This document shows, one piece after another, positions 25,771 to 33,653 of a stretch of DNA of 64,000 nt. The notes under the pieces were generated by a model. It saw nothing but the letters and a program-made list of their open reading frames with translations. It did not search any database and was not told the origin of the DNA. Source of the DNA: Aestuariimicrobium sp. p3-SID1156 (lineage in GTDB: Bacteria > Actinomycetota > Actinomycetes > Propionibacteriales > Propionibacteriaceae); the NCBI RefSeq assembly GCF_025144225.1, contig NZ_JALXXB010000011.1, positions 1 to 64,000 of the forward strand, written 5' to 3'. Within the stretch, counting starts at the first letter, position 1. Each line of letters begins with the position of its first letter. The position numbers and the translations under genes are program-made.

Positions 25771-26496
25771 TCACTCGCCGCTGCGGCGTGCCGGCTTGGA
25801 GGGTGCAGGCGGCATCTCGCGCTCGATGAGGGTGGGTTCGCGGACCAGGTTGCTCATGCCATTCCAGGCCAGGTTGACCAGGTGGGAGGCGACGACCTCC
25901 TTGGCGGGCTGGCGTGCCTCGAGCCAGGACTGGCCGGCCAGTGCGACCAGCCCAACAAGGGCCTGGGCGTAGAGACCCGCGTAGTCAGGGTCGTAACCAC
26001 GACGCTGGAACGGGACGGCGAGCAGGTCTTCCACGTTCACCACGATGTCGGAGAGGATGCTGGCGAAGGAGCCGCCGCTGGAGCCCACCGAGGAGTCACG
26101 CGCCAGGATCCGGAAGCCCTCAGGCTCTTCGTCGATGTAGTCCAGGAGGGCCAGGGCGCCCCGCTCGATGAGCTGGCGCGGGCTGGCGGTCGGGTCGGTG
26201 AGCGCCTTGCGGATGGTGTCGTGGAGGCGGCGCGACTCCCGGTCCACCACCACCGCGTAGAGGCCCTCCTTGCCACCGAAGTGTTCGTAGACCACGGGCT
26301 TGGAGACCTGCGCGCTCACGGCGATCTCCTCGACCGAGGTGCCCTCGAAGCCATGGGACGCGAACAGGATCCGCGAGACATCGATCAGCTGCTCGCGTCG
26401 CTCCGTGCTGGTCATCCTGACGCGACCGCGCCGCGCTCGGGCTGGGTGGCCGCTGTCGACGGCTGCGCGGGGCGGGGTCTGCGGGGACAATGGCAC
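25771..26496 (-). CDS. TetR-family regulator
   Basis: A 241-residue TetR protein. After a basic N-terminal extension the helix-turn-helix is TSVEEIAVSAQVSKPVVYEHFGGKEGLYAVVVDRE, a form common in actinobacteria and conserved in lipid-related regulators. The C-terminal ligand domain is about 150 residues. The GTG at 26496 is selected because a full promoter ends 7 nt upstream. A TTG at 26532 could extend the frame, but that TTG is the first triplet of the -35 box. The target is unknown. Confidence 0.88.
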   Translation of the reverse strand: MPLSPQTPPRAAVDSGHPARARRGRVRMTSTERREQLIDVSRILFASHGFEGTSVEEIAVSAQVSKPVVYEHFGGKEGLYAVVVDRESRRLHDTIRKALTDPTASPRQLIERGALALLDYIDEEPEGFRILARDSSVGSSGGSFASILSDIVVNVEDLLAVPFQRRGYDPDYAGLYAQALVGLVALAGQSWLEARQPAKEVVASHLVNLAWNGMSNLVREPTLIEREMPPAPSKPARRSGE

Positions 26497-26503
26497 AGGC
26501 CCA

Positions 26504-26532
26504 AGTCTGGCAAAGCCCTCCGAGCGGTTCAA
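26504..26532 (-). promoter_or_regulatory. Leaderless promoter of the TetR gene
   Basis: On the minus strand TTGAAC (26527-26532), a 17-bp spacer and CAGACT (26504-26509) form a standard promoter. The GTG at 26496 follows after 7 nt, which fixes the start codon. Confidence 0.7.
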
Positions 26533-26562
26533 ACGAGCTGCGGGTGGCGGGGTAGGTGCGAG

Positions 26563-26591
26563 GTGACTCCATGCGTCCAGGCCCGTAGAGT
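26563..26591 (+). promoter_or_regulatory. Promoter of tRNA-Gln
   Basis: GTGACT (26563-26568), a 17-bp spacer and TAGAGT (26586-26591) precede the tRNA 5' end by about 48 nt. Confidence 0.55.
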
Positions 26592-26639
26592 GGACGTGTT
26601 GTCCTCTTGGTCGGCGCGTCCGGCGGAGAGAGGCAGCGT

Positions 26640-26718
26640 TCCCCAGTTGGTCTGCCGGCAGGGCCCGCCTGACTTTGAATCAGGATTAGCGACGTAGGTT
26701 CGACTCCTACCTGGGGAG
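26640..26718 (+). tRNA. tRNA-Gln(UUG)
   Basis: The acceptor TCCCCAG pairs with CTGGGGA (26711-26717), with discriminator G. D stem GGTC/GGCC, anticodon stem CCTGA/TCAGG around CTTTGAA with UUG as anticodon, and T arm GTAGG-TTCGACT-CCTAC are all seen. CCA is not encoded. There is one extra base before the anticodon stem and a 9-nt variable loop (ATTAGCGAC), longer than usual for this isoacceptor. The 3' half from the anticodon loop onward is the attachment site of the prophage remnant. Confidence 0.8.
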
Positions 26719-26720
26719 CG
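26673..26720 (+). repeat. Attachment repeat attL (48 bp)
   Basis: Identical over 48 bp to 30681-30728 and ending just past the tRNA. It begins exactly at the anticodon loop, so the integrated element rebuilt an intact tRNA-Gln at this end. Confidence 0.93.
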
Positions 26721-26822
26721 GTGAGACGCCTAGTCAAACCAAGAATGAGGGCCCCGCTAACTTCCACTTGACGGGCCCTTCCTCGTTGATTTGTGAGTGA
26801 CCGCTCACAACCGGTCAGAAAC

Positions 26823-27708
26823 CTACTGCGAGACCTCCCCGTAGGCCTTCCCCAGTTCGGCTGCCGCGCGTTCGCCCCCTTGCCGTCGCCCTTCACGTAG
26901 AACCGCTCGAAGGTCGGCACGTCGTGCCCGAGCAACTCTGCGGCGTCGGTACGGGAGAAGCCGCGCAAGTCGAGGAGGGTCGCGATGCTGTGCCGGGTGT
27001 TGTGGATGCTCACGAGCTGCGGGAGCTCGGCGGCCTTCGTCACCCTTGCGAACCGCCGCGTGATCGCGTCCGGCTGGATCTCCTGCCCGGCGGCATCGAC
27101 GAGGACCAGTCCCGAGGAGGGCCGACCCTGCGAGAGCCATAGCTCGCGGAGGGCATTCACGGTGCCCGGCTGGACCCGCTCGACCTCCACGTGACGAAGG
27201 GAGTTCTCGACCTTCACGGGACCGGTTGCGGTCTCGCTCCCGCGCCCCGTCTTGACGCGCGATGCACAGATGAAGACGGTCCCGTACTCGAAGTCGACAG
27301 ATCTCCAGTCGAGTCCCGCCGCCTCGCTGCGCCGCAACCCACAAAGCACCAGACGGAGAGCGACCCTCAGCCATGGCTCCCCGCCGAGCGGGTAGTCGTT
27401 CAAGGTGGTGATGAACTTCCTCGTCTGCTCGGGGGACCAGATGTCGACCCGCTGGTCCTCCTTCTGGGGCTTGGGCGTATGCACCTGGAGCGGGGCGCTG
27501 GCGAACTGTGCGTGGTTCTCCTTCACCCACCCCTCCCGCTGCCCGTACTTGTGGACGACCCTCAGCGTCACGCGGGCGTATCGGACGGAGCGAGGGACAA
27601 GGGCTTGCCCTTGATCCCGCCGTCCATTGCGAGGGCCCTCAGCGCCGTTTCACTGCGCCTGGGGGTCAGCTTCCGGGCCTGCACGTCGCCGAGGTCATGG
27701 GTGGGATA
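26823..27708 (-). pseudogene. Tyrosine integrase, frameshifted
   Basis: Phage-type tyrosine recombinase in three reading frames. The N-terminal part (27708 to about 27580) reads DLGDVQARKLTPRRSETALR and belongs to the core-binding domain. The catalytic part follows in another frame from SVRYARVTLR, with Arg in CGLRRSEAAGLDW, HNTRHS, LLGHD and the nucleophile Tyr in ERFYVKGDG. The last 18 residues (GERAAAELGKAYGEVSQ) lie in a third frame after a run of five G at 26875-26879. The first shift fits loss of 4 bp from a GTCC repeat near 27580. The N-terminal arm-binding domain is missing, so it is unlikely to work. Confidence 0.85.
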
Positions 27709-28656
27709 CCGCCCTGGACAACCCGGACCACTGGAGGACGGCGGTCCGGCCCGGGCCCTCCCCGTGGTGGACCCCGCAGGACGTTGCGGCGACCCGCGCC
27801 AGCCTCGCCTACAGCGAATGGGCTCGACTGATCCTCTGCCAATGGGCCGAGAGCGACGACGCGCTCACCAGCGCCGAAGAAGTGGAGGCCGCGATCCGCT
27901 CCGGGGTCGCCGTGCTGCCGCCCGACCAGGTCCATCGCTACGTCGCGGCCCTCGACGTGGGCACCCGCCGCGACCTCACGGCGCTGTCGATCGGCGACGT
28001 CGACCACGCGCCCGGCCGGGCGCGTGGTCGTGGTGGACCGGGTTCTGTCGTGGTACCGGACGCCTCGACCGACAGGCGCGTGGATCTGGCGGAGGTCGAG
28101 GCCTCCGCGCTGCGCGTCTGCCGGGAGTACCGGGTCTCTCGTCTGGCGTTCGACCGGATGCAGGCCGAGCAGCTCGCAGAACCTTTCCCGGCAGGGCGTC
28201 ACCGTGAGGGAGTTCGTCTTCTCCGCTGCCGGGGCGAACAAGCTCACCCGGGGACTGTTCAACGTGCTACGGGACCGCGCTCTGGAACTGCCCGACGGCG
28301 CGACGACCCGAGAGCAGTTCCTCACGACCCGGCTCGTGGAGACCTCCCCGGGAGTGGTGAAGCTGGCGAACCCGGTCGGGCACCACGACGACATTCCCAC
28401 GACCGTCGGAATGCTGGTCGCCGAGCTGGCCGACTCCCCGGTCGGGGGGAGGCTCGATCGCCTACGCCACAGGCACCGTCCGCTGGCCCTCCCGACGTCG
28501 GTCCCCACGAAGCGGCGCCCCTCGGTCGGGTCGCCCTTCCACATGGCCGAGATCCGCGCCCGGGCCCGAAACGCTCCCACCCTGCCGGGCGGCGCCTGCC
28601 CGATCCTCGGCGTCACCGGGGCGTGGGACGACCCTCGCCGCCGGGACGGTATCTAA
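27709..28656 (+). pseudogene. Phage terminase large subunit remnant
   Basis: The C-terminal half of a terminase with its RNase-H-like nuclease domain. Recognisable pieces are PSPWWTPQDVAATRAS, ALDVGTRRDLTALSIGDVD (first catalytic Asp), RVSRLAFDRMQAEQLA, QGVTVREFVFSAAGANKLTRG and NPVGHHDDIPTTVGMLVAELA (Asp pair). These lie in alternating frames: shifts occur near 28015, 28060 and 28175. The ATPase half is absent upstream. The order of the pieces is preserved, so this is one decayed gene, not several small ones. Confidence 0.82.
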
Positions 28657-28669
28657 CCCGTAGGAGGGT

Positions 28670-28701
28670 GCAGCGTGCCGGGGGACGCCCCGGTACGCTG
28701 C
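28670..28701. other. Strong hairpin upstream of the unknown cargo gene
   Basis: A 14-bp stem (28670-28683 with 28688-28701, one G-U pair) and a GACG loop. It may terminate leftover prophage transcription; there is no T-run. Confidence 0.45.
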
Positions 28702-28745
28702 CTCAAACGGCACAGCGTTCGTGCCGAGCGATGGAGGTTGGAGAC

Positions 28746-29798
28746 ATGATCCGACTGCGTTCTTGGGCCGCCCGACACCCTTGGTGGGCATGGCTCGCCA
28801 TGCTGGTGGTCGTTTCCGGGCTGTTCTCTTGGTCGGAGGGTTTGGCATCGTTCATGGTCCTAGTGGGCACCGTCGCCGTGGTGGTGAACCGAGTGATGCT
28901 CCGTCGGCAGGGGCTCGCCCCACGTCAGGGCCAGGCAATCGCCGCCCGGGGGTCGGGCGCCGGTCTGGCTAAGTCCGAAGCGTTGATCGTCGGCGTCGTC
29001 TTCCGGGAATTGCACGATCAGCGCGACGATGACGGAACTCGTCACGCCTACGCCTACCTCTGGAACCTCTCAGTCCCGCCTCAACCCGGGATGCGGGTCT
29101 GGGTCCCCGGCTATGACGGTCCGAGCACGGCAGTTGTTAGGGGACTTGGCACTAGGGCCGACCTAGAAGGTCACGAGGCGAAGAGCGTCCTTCGATTGGT
29201 CACTCAGGCGGAGCTCGACGAGGCGCAAAGAGCTCCTCGGGAATGGCTGCGAATGATGCTCGCCCAAGCAGGGCATCCGGTCGGGCGCGTGGCCTCGCAG
29301 GCTCCGGCAGGGTTTCCGGACATTCCGCCCGCCCGGCTCGTGCCCGGAGTGGACGCGGACGAGGTCGGCCGGGTTTGGTGGAGGGCCTACAAGATGGCAA
29401 CCGATCCCGACGAGGCGGCGAGACTTAAGTCGATCGCGGACGCCTGGTTTCGCCAGCGCGACGAGCTTGAGGATGCCAAGAATGCCGACGCCATTCGCCG
29501 CAGGCACCGCGACACCCTCGTGCGGGGTCGGCACTACACGGAGTGGGTATCCACCGTGGCGGACCTCAAACGTGAGGGCAGGTACGAGGAGGCTCTCCAA
29601 CTCTTGAGCGAGTGCCAGCAGGCCACGACTAGAGAGGACCCGGGCCGTCCCGCCCCCCACTACTTCGAGCACGCCGCGATCATCTACCGGAAGCTCAAGA
29701 ACCGCGAGGCCGAGGTAGAGGTCCTGGAGCGCTACATCGAGCTCTCCCGGGAGCCGAGTAAACGGCTCGTCGAGCGATTGGAGAAGCTTCGGGCCTAG
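28746..29798 (+). CDS. Unknown membrane-anchored protein of the prophage remnant
   Basis: I do not recognise this 350-residue protein. Two hydrophobic helices lie near the N terminus (WWAWLAMLVVVSGLFSW and ASFMVLVGTVAVVVNRVM). A small beta-rich region of about 100 residues follows, then a charged helical C terminus from about residue 215. The last 90 residues (YTEWVSTVADLKREGRYEEALQLLSEC and YIELSREPSKRLVERLEKL) have the helix-pair pattern of TPR-like repeats. The frame is intact, unlike the adjoining phage genes, which suggests it was kept by selection. GGAG precedes the ATG at 28746. Secretion, defence or host-fitness roles are all possible; none is shown. Confidence 0.75.
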   Translation: MIRLRSWAARHPWWAWLAMLVVVSGLFSWSEGLASFMVLVGTVAVVVNRVMLRRQGLAPRQGQAIAARGSGAGLAKSEALIVGVVFRELHDQRDDDGTRHAYAYLWNLSVPPQPGMRVWVPGYDGPSTAVVRGLGTRADLEGHEAKSVLRLVTQAELDEAQRAPREWLRMMLAQAGHPVGRVASQAPAGFPDIPPARLVPGVDADEVGRVWWRAYKMATDPDEAARLKSIADAWFRQRDELEDAKNADAIRRRHRDTLVRGRHYTEWVSTVADLKREGRYEEALQLLSECQQATTREDPGRPAPHYFEHAAIIYRKLKNREAEVEVLERYIELSREPSKRLVERLEKLRA

Positions 29799-29835
29799 GC
29801 CCCTCCATGGGGCGGTCCGGTTTCATTTGTCCGCG

Positions 29836-30291
29836 TCACTTGCAGGGCTCACCGCCGAGGTCCTCAATCGCCACACCAGCGAACCAATCCCCGGCCGCGA
29901 CCCAGTTCGGTCCGCGAAAGGCAGTGAGCCCCATCGTGGTCCAGAGAGTGCAAGTGCTGGTCTTCACGTCGGGTTCGAGGTCGGGGCGGGGATCGAGGAA
30001 TAGCCGGACCTCGGGATCGTCGCAAGAGGAGCGGTACTCGTCGAAGCCGGACTCCCATCCGCCCTTGCAGGTCACGCCGACCTTCTCGACCTCCGCGATC
30101 AGCTCCTCGACCGTCGACACCCTCACGGGGCCGGTCGGGGAGGGCGCCGGGGCCGTGGTCGTCTCCGGCGACGAGCTCGTCGACTCCGAGGCCGTGACCG
30201 TCACGGTCACCGGAGCGGCCGACTCGCCGCCGCCGCACCCAGCGAGGGCGACGCAGACGATCCCCGCGCCCCACGCTCTCCAGTTGCTCAT
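29836..30291 (-). CDS. Small lipoprotein, cargo of the prophage remnant
   Basis: A 151-residue protein with a lipoprotein signal (GAGIVCVALAGC, Cys 19 or so), a VTVTVTASESTSSS linker, a Pro/Thr-rich stretch, and a compact domain of about 95 residues with four cysteines (TCKGGW, SSCDDP, STCTLW, GEPC) that could form two disulfides. The family is not recognised. Its ATG overlaps the stop of the small membrane gene (ATGA). Similar short lipoproteins occur on actinobacterial prophages, sometimes for superinfection exclusion; that is only a hypothesis here. Confidence 0.75.
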   Translation of the reverse strand: MSNWRAWGAGIVCVALAGCGGGESAAPVTVTVTASESTSSSPETTTAPAPSPTGPVRVSTVEELIAEVEKVGVTCKGGWESGFDEYRSSCDDPEVRLFLDPRPDLEPDVKTSTCTLWTTMGLTAFRGPNWVAAGDWFAGVAIEDLGGEPCK

Positions 30292-30473
30292 GCCGCCTCC
30301 CCGGTCTTCTTCTTGGACTGGAGCTCGTTCGCTGCCTCGCACGAGCCGATGAAGATCACCAGCCCTAGGACCCCGCCTAGGAGCCCGGCGCCCTCGCTGC
30401 CGAGACCGACGGCGACGCCGATCCCGACGGCGATCCCGAGTAGAACAATCACAAGCCTTGCCAAGACGAACAA
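30288..30473 (-). CDS. Small membrane protein upstream of the lipoprotein
   Basis: A 61-residue protein made of two hydrophobic, Gly/Val-rich segments (LARLVIVLLGIAVGIGVAVG and GAGLLGGVLGLVIFIGS) and a basic tail KKKTGEAA. It overlaps the lipoprotein gene by 4 nt, so the two are likely co-expressed. No known family is recognised. Confidence 0.65.
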   Translation of the reverse strand: MFVLARLVIVLLGIAVGIGVAVGLGSEGAGLLGGVLGLVIFIGSCEAANELQSKKKTGEAA

Positions 30474-30680
30474 CGCCGACCCCCTGGTCCATCACCCGGC
30501 CGTCGTTGGCCGGTCCGAGAAGCATCTCAGACCCGGGCTCGCGTGCTCCGCACGGGCTCGACGGTCGCTCGCAAACCCACTCTCAATCAGCACGGTACGG
30601 GAGACCACACGGCGGCATTCGGTTCTACGTATGCCGCCAAACTCCTAGAGGAATGAACTCTATTGGTCATGTTCGATGGT

Positions 30681-30728
30681 CTTTGAATCAGGATTAGCGA
30701 CGTAGGTTCGACTCCTACCTGGGGAGCG
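30681..30728 (+). repeat. Attachment repeat attR (48 bp)
   Basis: A perfect second copy of the tRNA-Gln 3' half. The 407-nt stretch 30474-30880 holds no gene apart from this repeat. Confidence 0.93.
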
Positions 30729-30880
30729 ATTGGGGGAACGCCTCGCCAAGCGAACGTGGTGGTGGCGCTCTCCAGCCTACCGAGCAGAGCCATACCTGAT
30801 TGCTGGCCGCAAGGACTTCGTCGCGAGCAGTGCCGACGCGCATGATGTTGCTCTCGTCCAGCAGCCGCAGTCTTGCATGC

Positions 30881-31360
30881 TCAACCCACAGAACTACCGT
30901 TGTTGTTGTCCGTTCCCCCCAACGAGTAGTCGCGCAACATGGGAAAGAGAAGGGTCTTGGGAGAAGGGATCTGAAGGACTCCATCCGGCATTCCTCGGAG
31001 AAGATCGATAGCAAACGCGGGTTGTTGGCCGCCTGAGAGCCGACAAGCGACATGCGGCGCGCGGACTTCGACCTTGACGCCATCGAGCACGCTAGCGGCG
31101 GCGAGAGCGATGGTCCGTCGAACGCTGCGGACGAACTGATTCGCGAATGAGAACAGGTTGCCGCGATCACGCACGTCGTGCGCCACACAGTCGCCTATGT
31201 CGCGGGTGATTGAGCCCTTCGTCGCGCTGCCGCGAAGCAGGATGAATAGGGCCGTCACATCTGAGCGCGTTAACTGGCCATGCTGCAGCGAGATCGCCAG
31301 CTGTCTCAGGCGGGCTCGGCTCCGCTCGTTCGCGCCCCCATTATGCCAAGGGATCGCCAT
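30881..31360 (-). CDS. Hypothetical protein of the accessory region
   Basis: A 159-residue protein of unknown family. The first 100 residues are helical (RSRARLRQLAISLQHGQLT, LFILLRGSATKGSITRDIGDCVAHDVRDRGNLF), the rest less ordered. Base composition is clearly lower in GC than the chromosomal genes, pointing to acquisition. The ATG at 31360 is chosen because residues further upstream look unlike the rest; the reading is tentative. The following 290 nt up to 31651 hold nothing I can identify. Confidence 0.45.
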   Translation of the reverse strand: MAIPWHNGGANERSRARLRQLAISLQHGQLTRSDVTALFILLRGSATKGSITRDIGDCVAHDVRDRGNLFSFANQFVRSVRRTIALAAASVLDGVKVEVRAPHVACRLSGGQQPAFAIDLLRGMPDGVLQIPSPKTLLFPMLRDYSLGGTDNNNGSSVG

Positions 31361-31651
31361 GTCAGCCCATGCTCCAGAGCAGCCACGACCGGCGGTGGAA
31401 TGAACGGCCTGTTCCGGAACGGTGCACAAGTCGGCACCAGAACTGCAAGATTAGGATTATGAATACCGCTGAGATTGACGATCAAGCAGTCTGGAGCTGC
31501 GGCCACTTGAATCAGCAAGGGCAATGTGGCTTCGCATCCTGTCTTGCGAAACGGCCGGGAGGGCAATCTTCGATTAGTCCAGAGAGACCTTGTTCCCTCT
31601 CGGGTGGCAAGACCTCCCTAGATTCAGTGGACGAATGCATTTCGTTAATCT

Positions 31652-32728
31652 CTAGAGATAGTTGCGGACGGTGCTTCGCAAGACATCCGCGTACTTGTAG
31701 AGGTCGTTTGCGCTGAACAGCTGGTGCCGAGTTTCGACCTTGTCCTGATCGAAAGTGCCCAAGTACTTCACGGACTGGCTGTTGAAATGGAAGCGGCAGA
31801 TCGGTTTGCGGTTGTTGTCGTCCAGTAGCACTCCGAAGTAGCTCTGCCGGTCTCGAGCCACCACGCGATCGACCTCTACCTCGGACGCCAAGATCGCGCG
31901 AACGATGAGGAAAGCCTCAGCCTCTTCCGCTGTCGTTTGGATGGGGGAGTCGCTGACGGCTTCGGCGACCTCCTCGCTGGGAATTCCCGCAGTGGTAGCA
32001 GCTGCGGCCGGTTGCCCGTCCAAGGCGGTCTTCAGTCGGGCATTGACCTGGTCGTTGATGTACTGCCGAAGTGCCTTGGCGACTACGCCCTCGAATGTGG
32101 TCTGCACCTTCGCGGTGATGGAGCCCTCGTACACGCGCTTTGTCAGCAGCCGGACGAGGTCGGTGCTCGGCGTGGCGAATTCCCGAGCCACTTCGGCCTT
32201 GACCGCTGAGACATATTTGAGTTCCTCAGCAGCTGCCATGACAGATTCAAGATCGAAGGTGTCCTTGGTGAGCTTCTTGAGCTCCGGCAATGTGTTCGGA
32301 TCGATCTCTGAGAGATCCAGCCGCAGGAAAGGCTTCGAGTCCATGACGTTTGGCTTGTCCAGGTCGGTGTAGAAGAGCCAGTGGCGCCCGTTGGTCAGCA
32401 CCCCGATTCTGGCGGAGCACACGGTGAAGTAGCGGGTGAGCTGAGAGGAGTTCTCCAGGGACAGCGGAGCGCCAACCTGCTTGGCTTCGATCAACATCTG
32501 AATGACGCCGTCGCGCATGATGGCGTAGTCAATCTTCTCGCCCTTGCGGCTTCCGACATCGGCGACGAACTCGGGGACAACTTCCTGAGGGTTGAACACG
32601 TCGTAGCCCAACACCCGTGAGATGAAGGGCATAACGAGGGCATTCTTGGTTGCCTCCTCCGTCAGGAGTGAATCCCCGTAGTCCGAAAGCTTCTTCGCGG
32701 TATCGGCGAGGGCGTCCTCGAAAGCCAT
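31652..32728 (-). CDS. Orphan HsdR N-terminal-domain nuclease
   Basis: A 358-residue protein whose first 170 residues match the N-terminal nuclease domain of type I restriction HsdR. PD-(D/E)XK elements are seen: FVADVGSRKGEKIDYAIM with the Asp, then MLIEAKQVG (E-x-K). TRYFTVCSARIGVLTNGRHWLFYTDL follows. The helicase motor of HsdR is absent, and a helical region with an Ala-rich stretch (QPAAAATTAGI) leads to a C-terminal beta-rich domain. No hsdM or hsdS adjoins it. Such solitary proteins are widespread and poorly understood; an antiphage role is plausible. AAAGGAG lies upstream of the ATG. Confidence 0.8.
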   Translation of the reverse strand: MAFEDALADTAKKLSDYGDSLLTEEATKNALVMPFISRVLGYDVFNPQEVVPEFVADVGSRKGEKIDYAIMRDGVIQMLIEAKQVGAPLSLENSSQLTRYFTVCSARIGVLTNGRHWLFYTDLDKPNVMDSKPFLRLDLSEIDPNTLPELKKLTKDTFDLESVMAAAEELKYVSAVKAEVAREFATPSTDLVRLLTKRVYEGSITAKVQTTFEGVVAKALRQYINDQVNARLKTALDGQPAAAATTAGIPSEEVAEAVSDSPIQTTAEEAEAFLIVRAILASEVEVDRVVARDRQSYFGVLLDDNNRKPICRFHFNSQSVKYLGTFDQDKVETRHQLFSANDLYKYADVLRSTVRNYL

Positions 32729-32792
32729 CTTTGCTCGTCTCCTTTGTCGAGGTGGATAGGAAGCATGATGTCACAAGACGGATGCATGGGTC

Positions 32793-32876
32793 TTACGATG
32801 GGAGAAGCTCGGCTTTCTTGGCTTCGAACTCAATGGGCGTCAAGCCGCCGAGGGTGTCCTGGGCGCGCTGGAGGTG
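32793..32876 (-). pseudogene. IS3-type transposase C-terminal remnant
   Basis: A 28-codon fragment ending in TAA reads QRAQDTLGGLTPIEFEAKKA, the typical end of the IS3-group transposase (LGGLTPIEF). Nothing upstream continues it, and no inverted terminal repeats are evident. The 280-nt gap 32729-33008 otherwise holds no gene. Confidence 0.6.
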
Positions 32877-33008
32877 GGCCACATCGTCCCCGTGTTGCGG
32901 GGTAGCCTGACGAACCACCAGAATCTCCAGACACTCTGCTGGCGGTGCCATCAGAGCAAGTCCAACAAGCGCTAGTACTGACGAAGGCCTCTGACGGACT
33001 CGGACTAA

Positions 33009-33653
33009 TCATTGGGGAACGGGTTCCGTCGGACAGCTTCGCAACACACGCTGGAGAGCATTCTCCTCCGCACCGGTCACCCACAGCCCCCACCGCGCCT
33101 TGACCGTGATCTGCGTCGCAGCGTAGCGACAGCGGAATGACTTCGCCTTCGGCAGCCAGGTCGCCGCGTCCCCGTCACCCTTCTGCGCGTTCGCGCTACC
33201 CGAGACAGCCAGCAGGTTGAGCGGATCGTTCGCGAATGCCTGCCGCTGGTCCGCGGAAAGCTGTTGCGCACCCTTCTGCCAGGCGTCCGACAGCGAAACG
33301 ACGTGATCGATCTGGACGACGCCACTGCGCGGACCGCGCTCGAACGGGACGATCGTGCCGGTGTAGGGGTCGACCAGCGTCCCGGTGAGCACGACGCAAC
33401 CACGCGTCCCCGGCTTGAGTGCCACATCACGCAGGTCGCGCCGGAGCACGTCATTTCGTGTGTCGCACCCGTTCCGGTCGGCGTCGAACCACGCCTGCCC
33501 GAACTGCCCCCGGGTGTAGCCGGTCTTCGGGGCACGTCCCTTGACCGGCAGGGACGCCAGTAGCTGCGCGAGTGACTGGTTGTGTGCTGACGGAGCGTCA
33601 GCGGGCGAGTGCTGCCCAGATCCCGATGGACAGGCGGGCGTCGGAACGCTCGG
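33009..33653 (-). pseudogene. HNH endonuclease (GmrSD-C type) lacking a start
   Basis: About 214 codons encode a whole HNH/DUF1524-type nuclease domain: GYTRGQFGQAWFDADRNGCDTRND, the HNH core VVQIDHVVSLSDAW (Asp-His), DPLNLLAVSGSANAQKGD and WLPKAKSFRCRY. No start codon occurs until GTG at 33449, inside the domain. The frame runs in register back to the TGA ending the Excalibur gene, so a natural start and signal peptide are missing. It is either a decayed gene or is made by reading through that TGA. Confidence 0.7.

Larger units (their letters stand above)
26673..30728. mobile_element. 4,008-bp degenerate prophage remnant in tRNA-Gln
   Basis: The element lies between the two 48-bp direct repeats. 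From left to right it holds a frameshifted tyrosine integrase (minus), a 5'-truncated and frameshifted terminase large subunit (plus), one intact protein gene of unknown role, and a two-gene minus-strand unit of a small membrane protein and a lipoprotein. Structural, lysis and replication genes are absent. The integrase and terminase pieces meet at about 27709, which looks like the scar of a large internal deletion. Confidence 0.88.

Noticed and set aside
26532..26532. TTG at 26532 as the TetR start
   Set aside because: It coincides with the -35 hexamer of a complete promoter whose -10 box lies 7 nt before the GTG at 26496.
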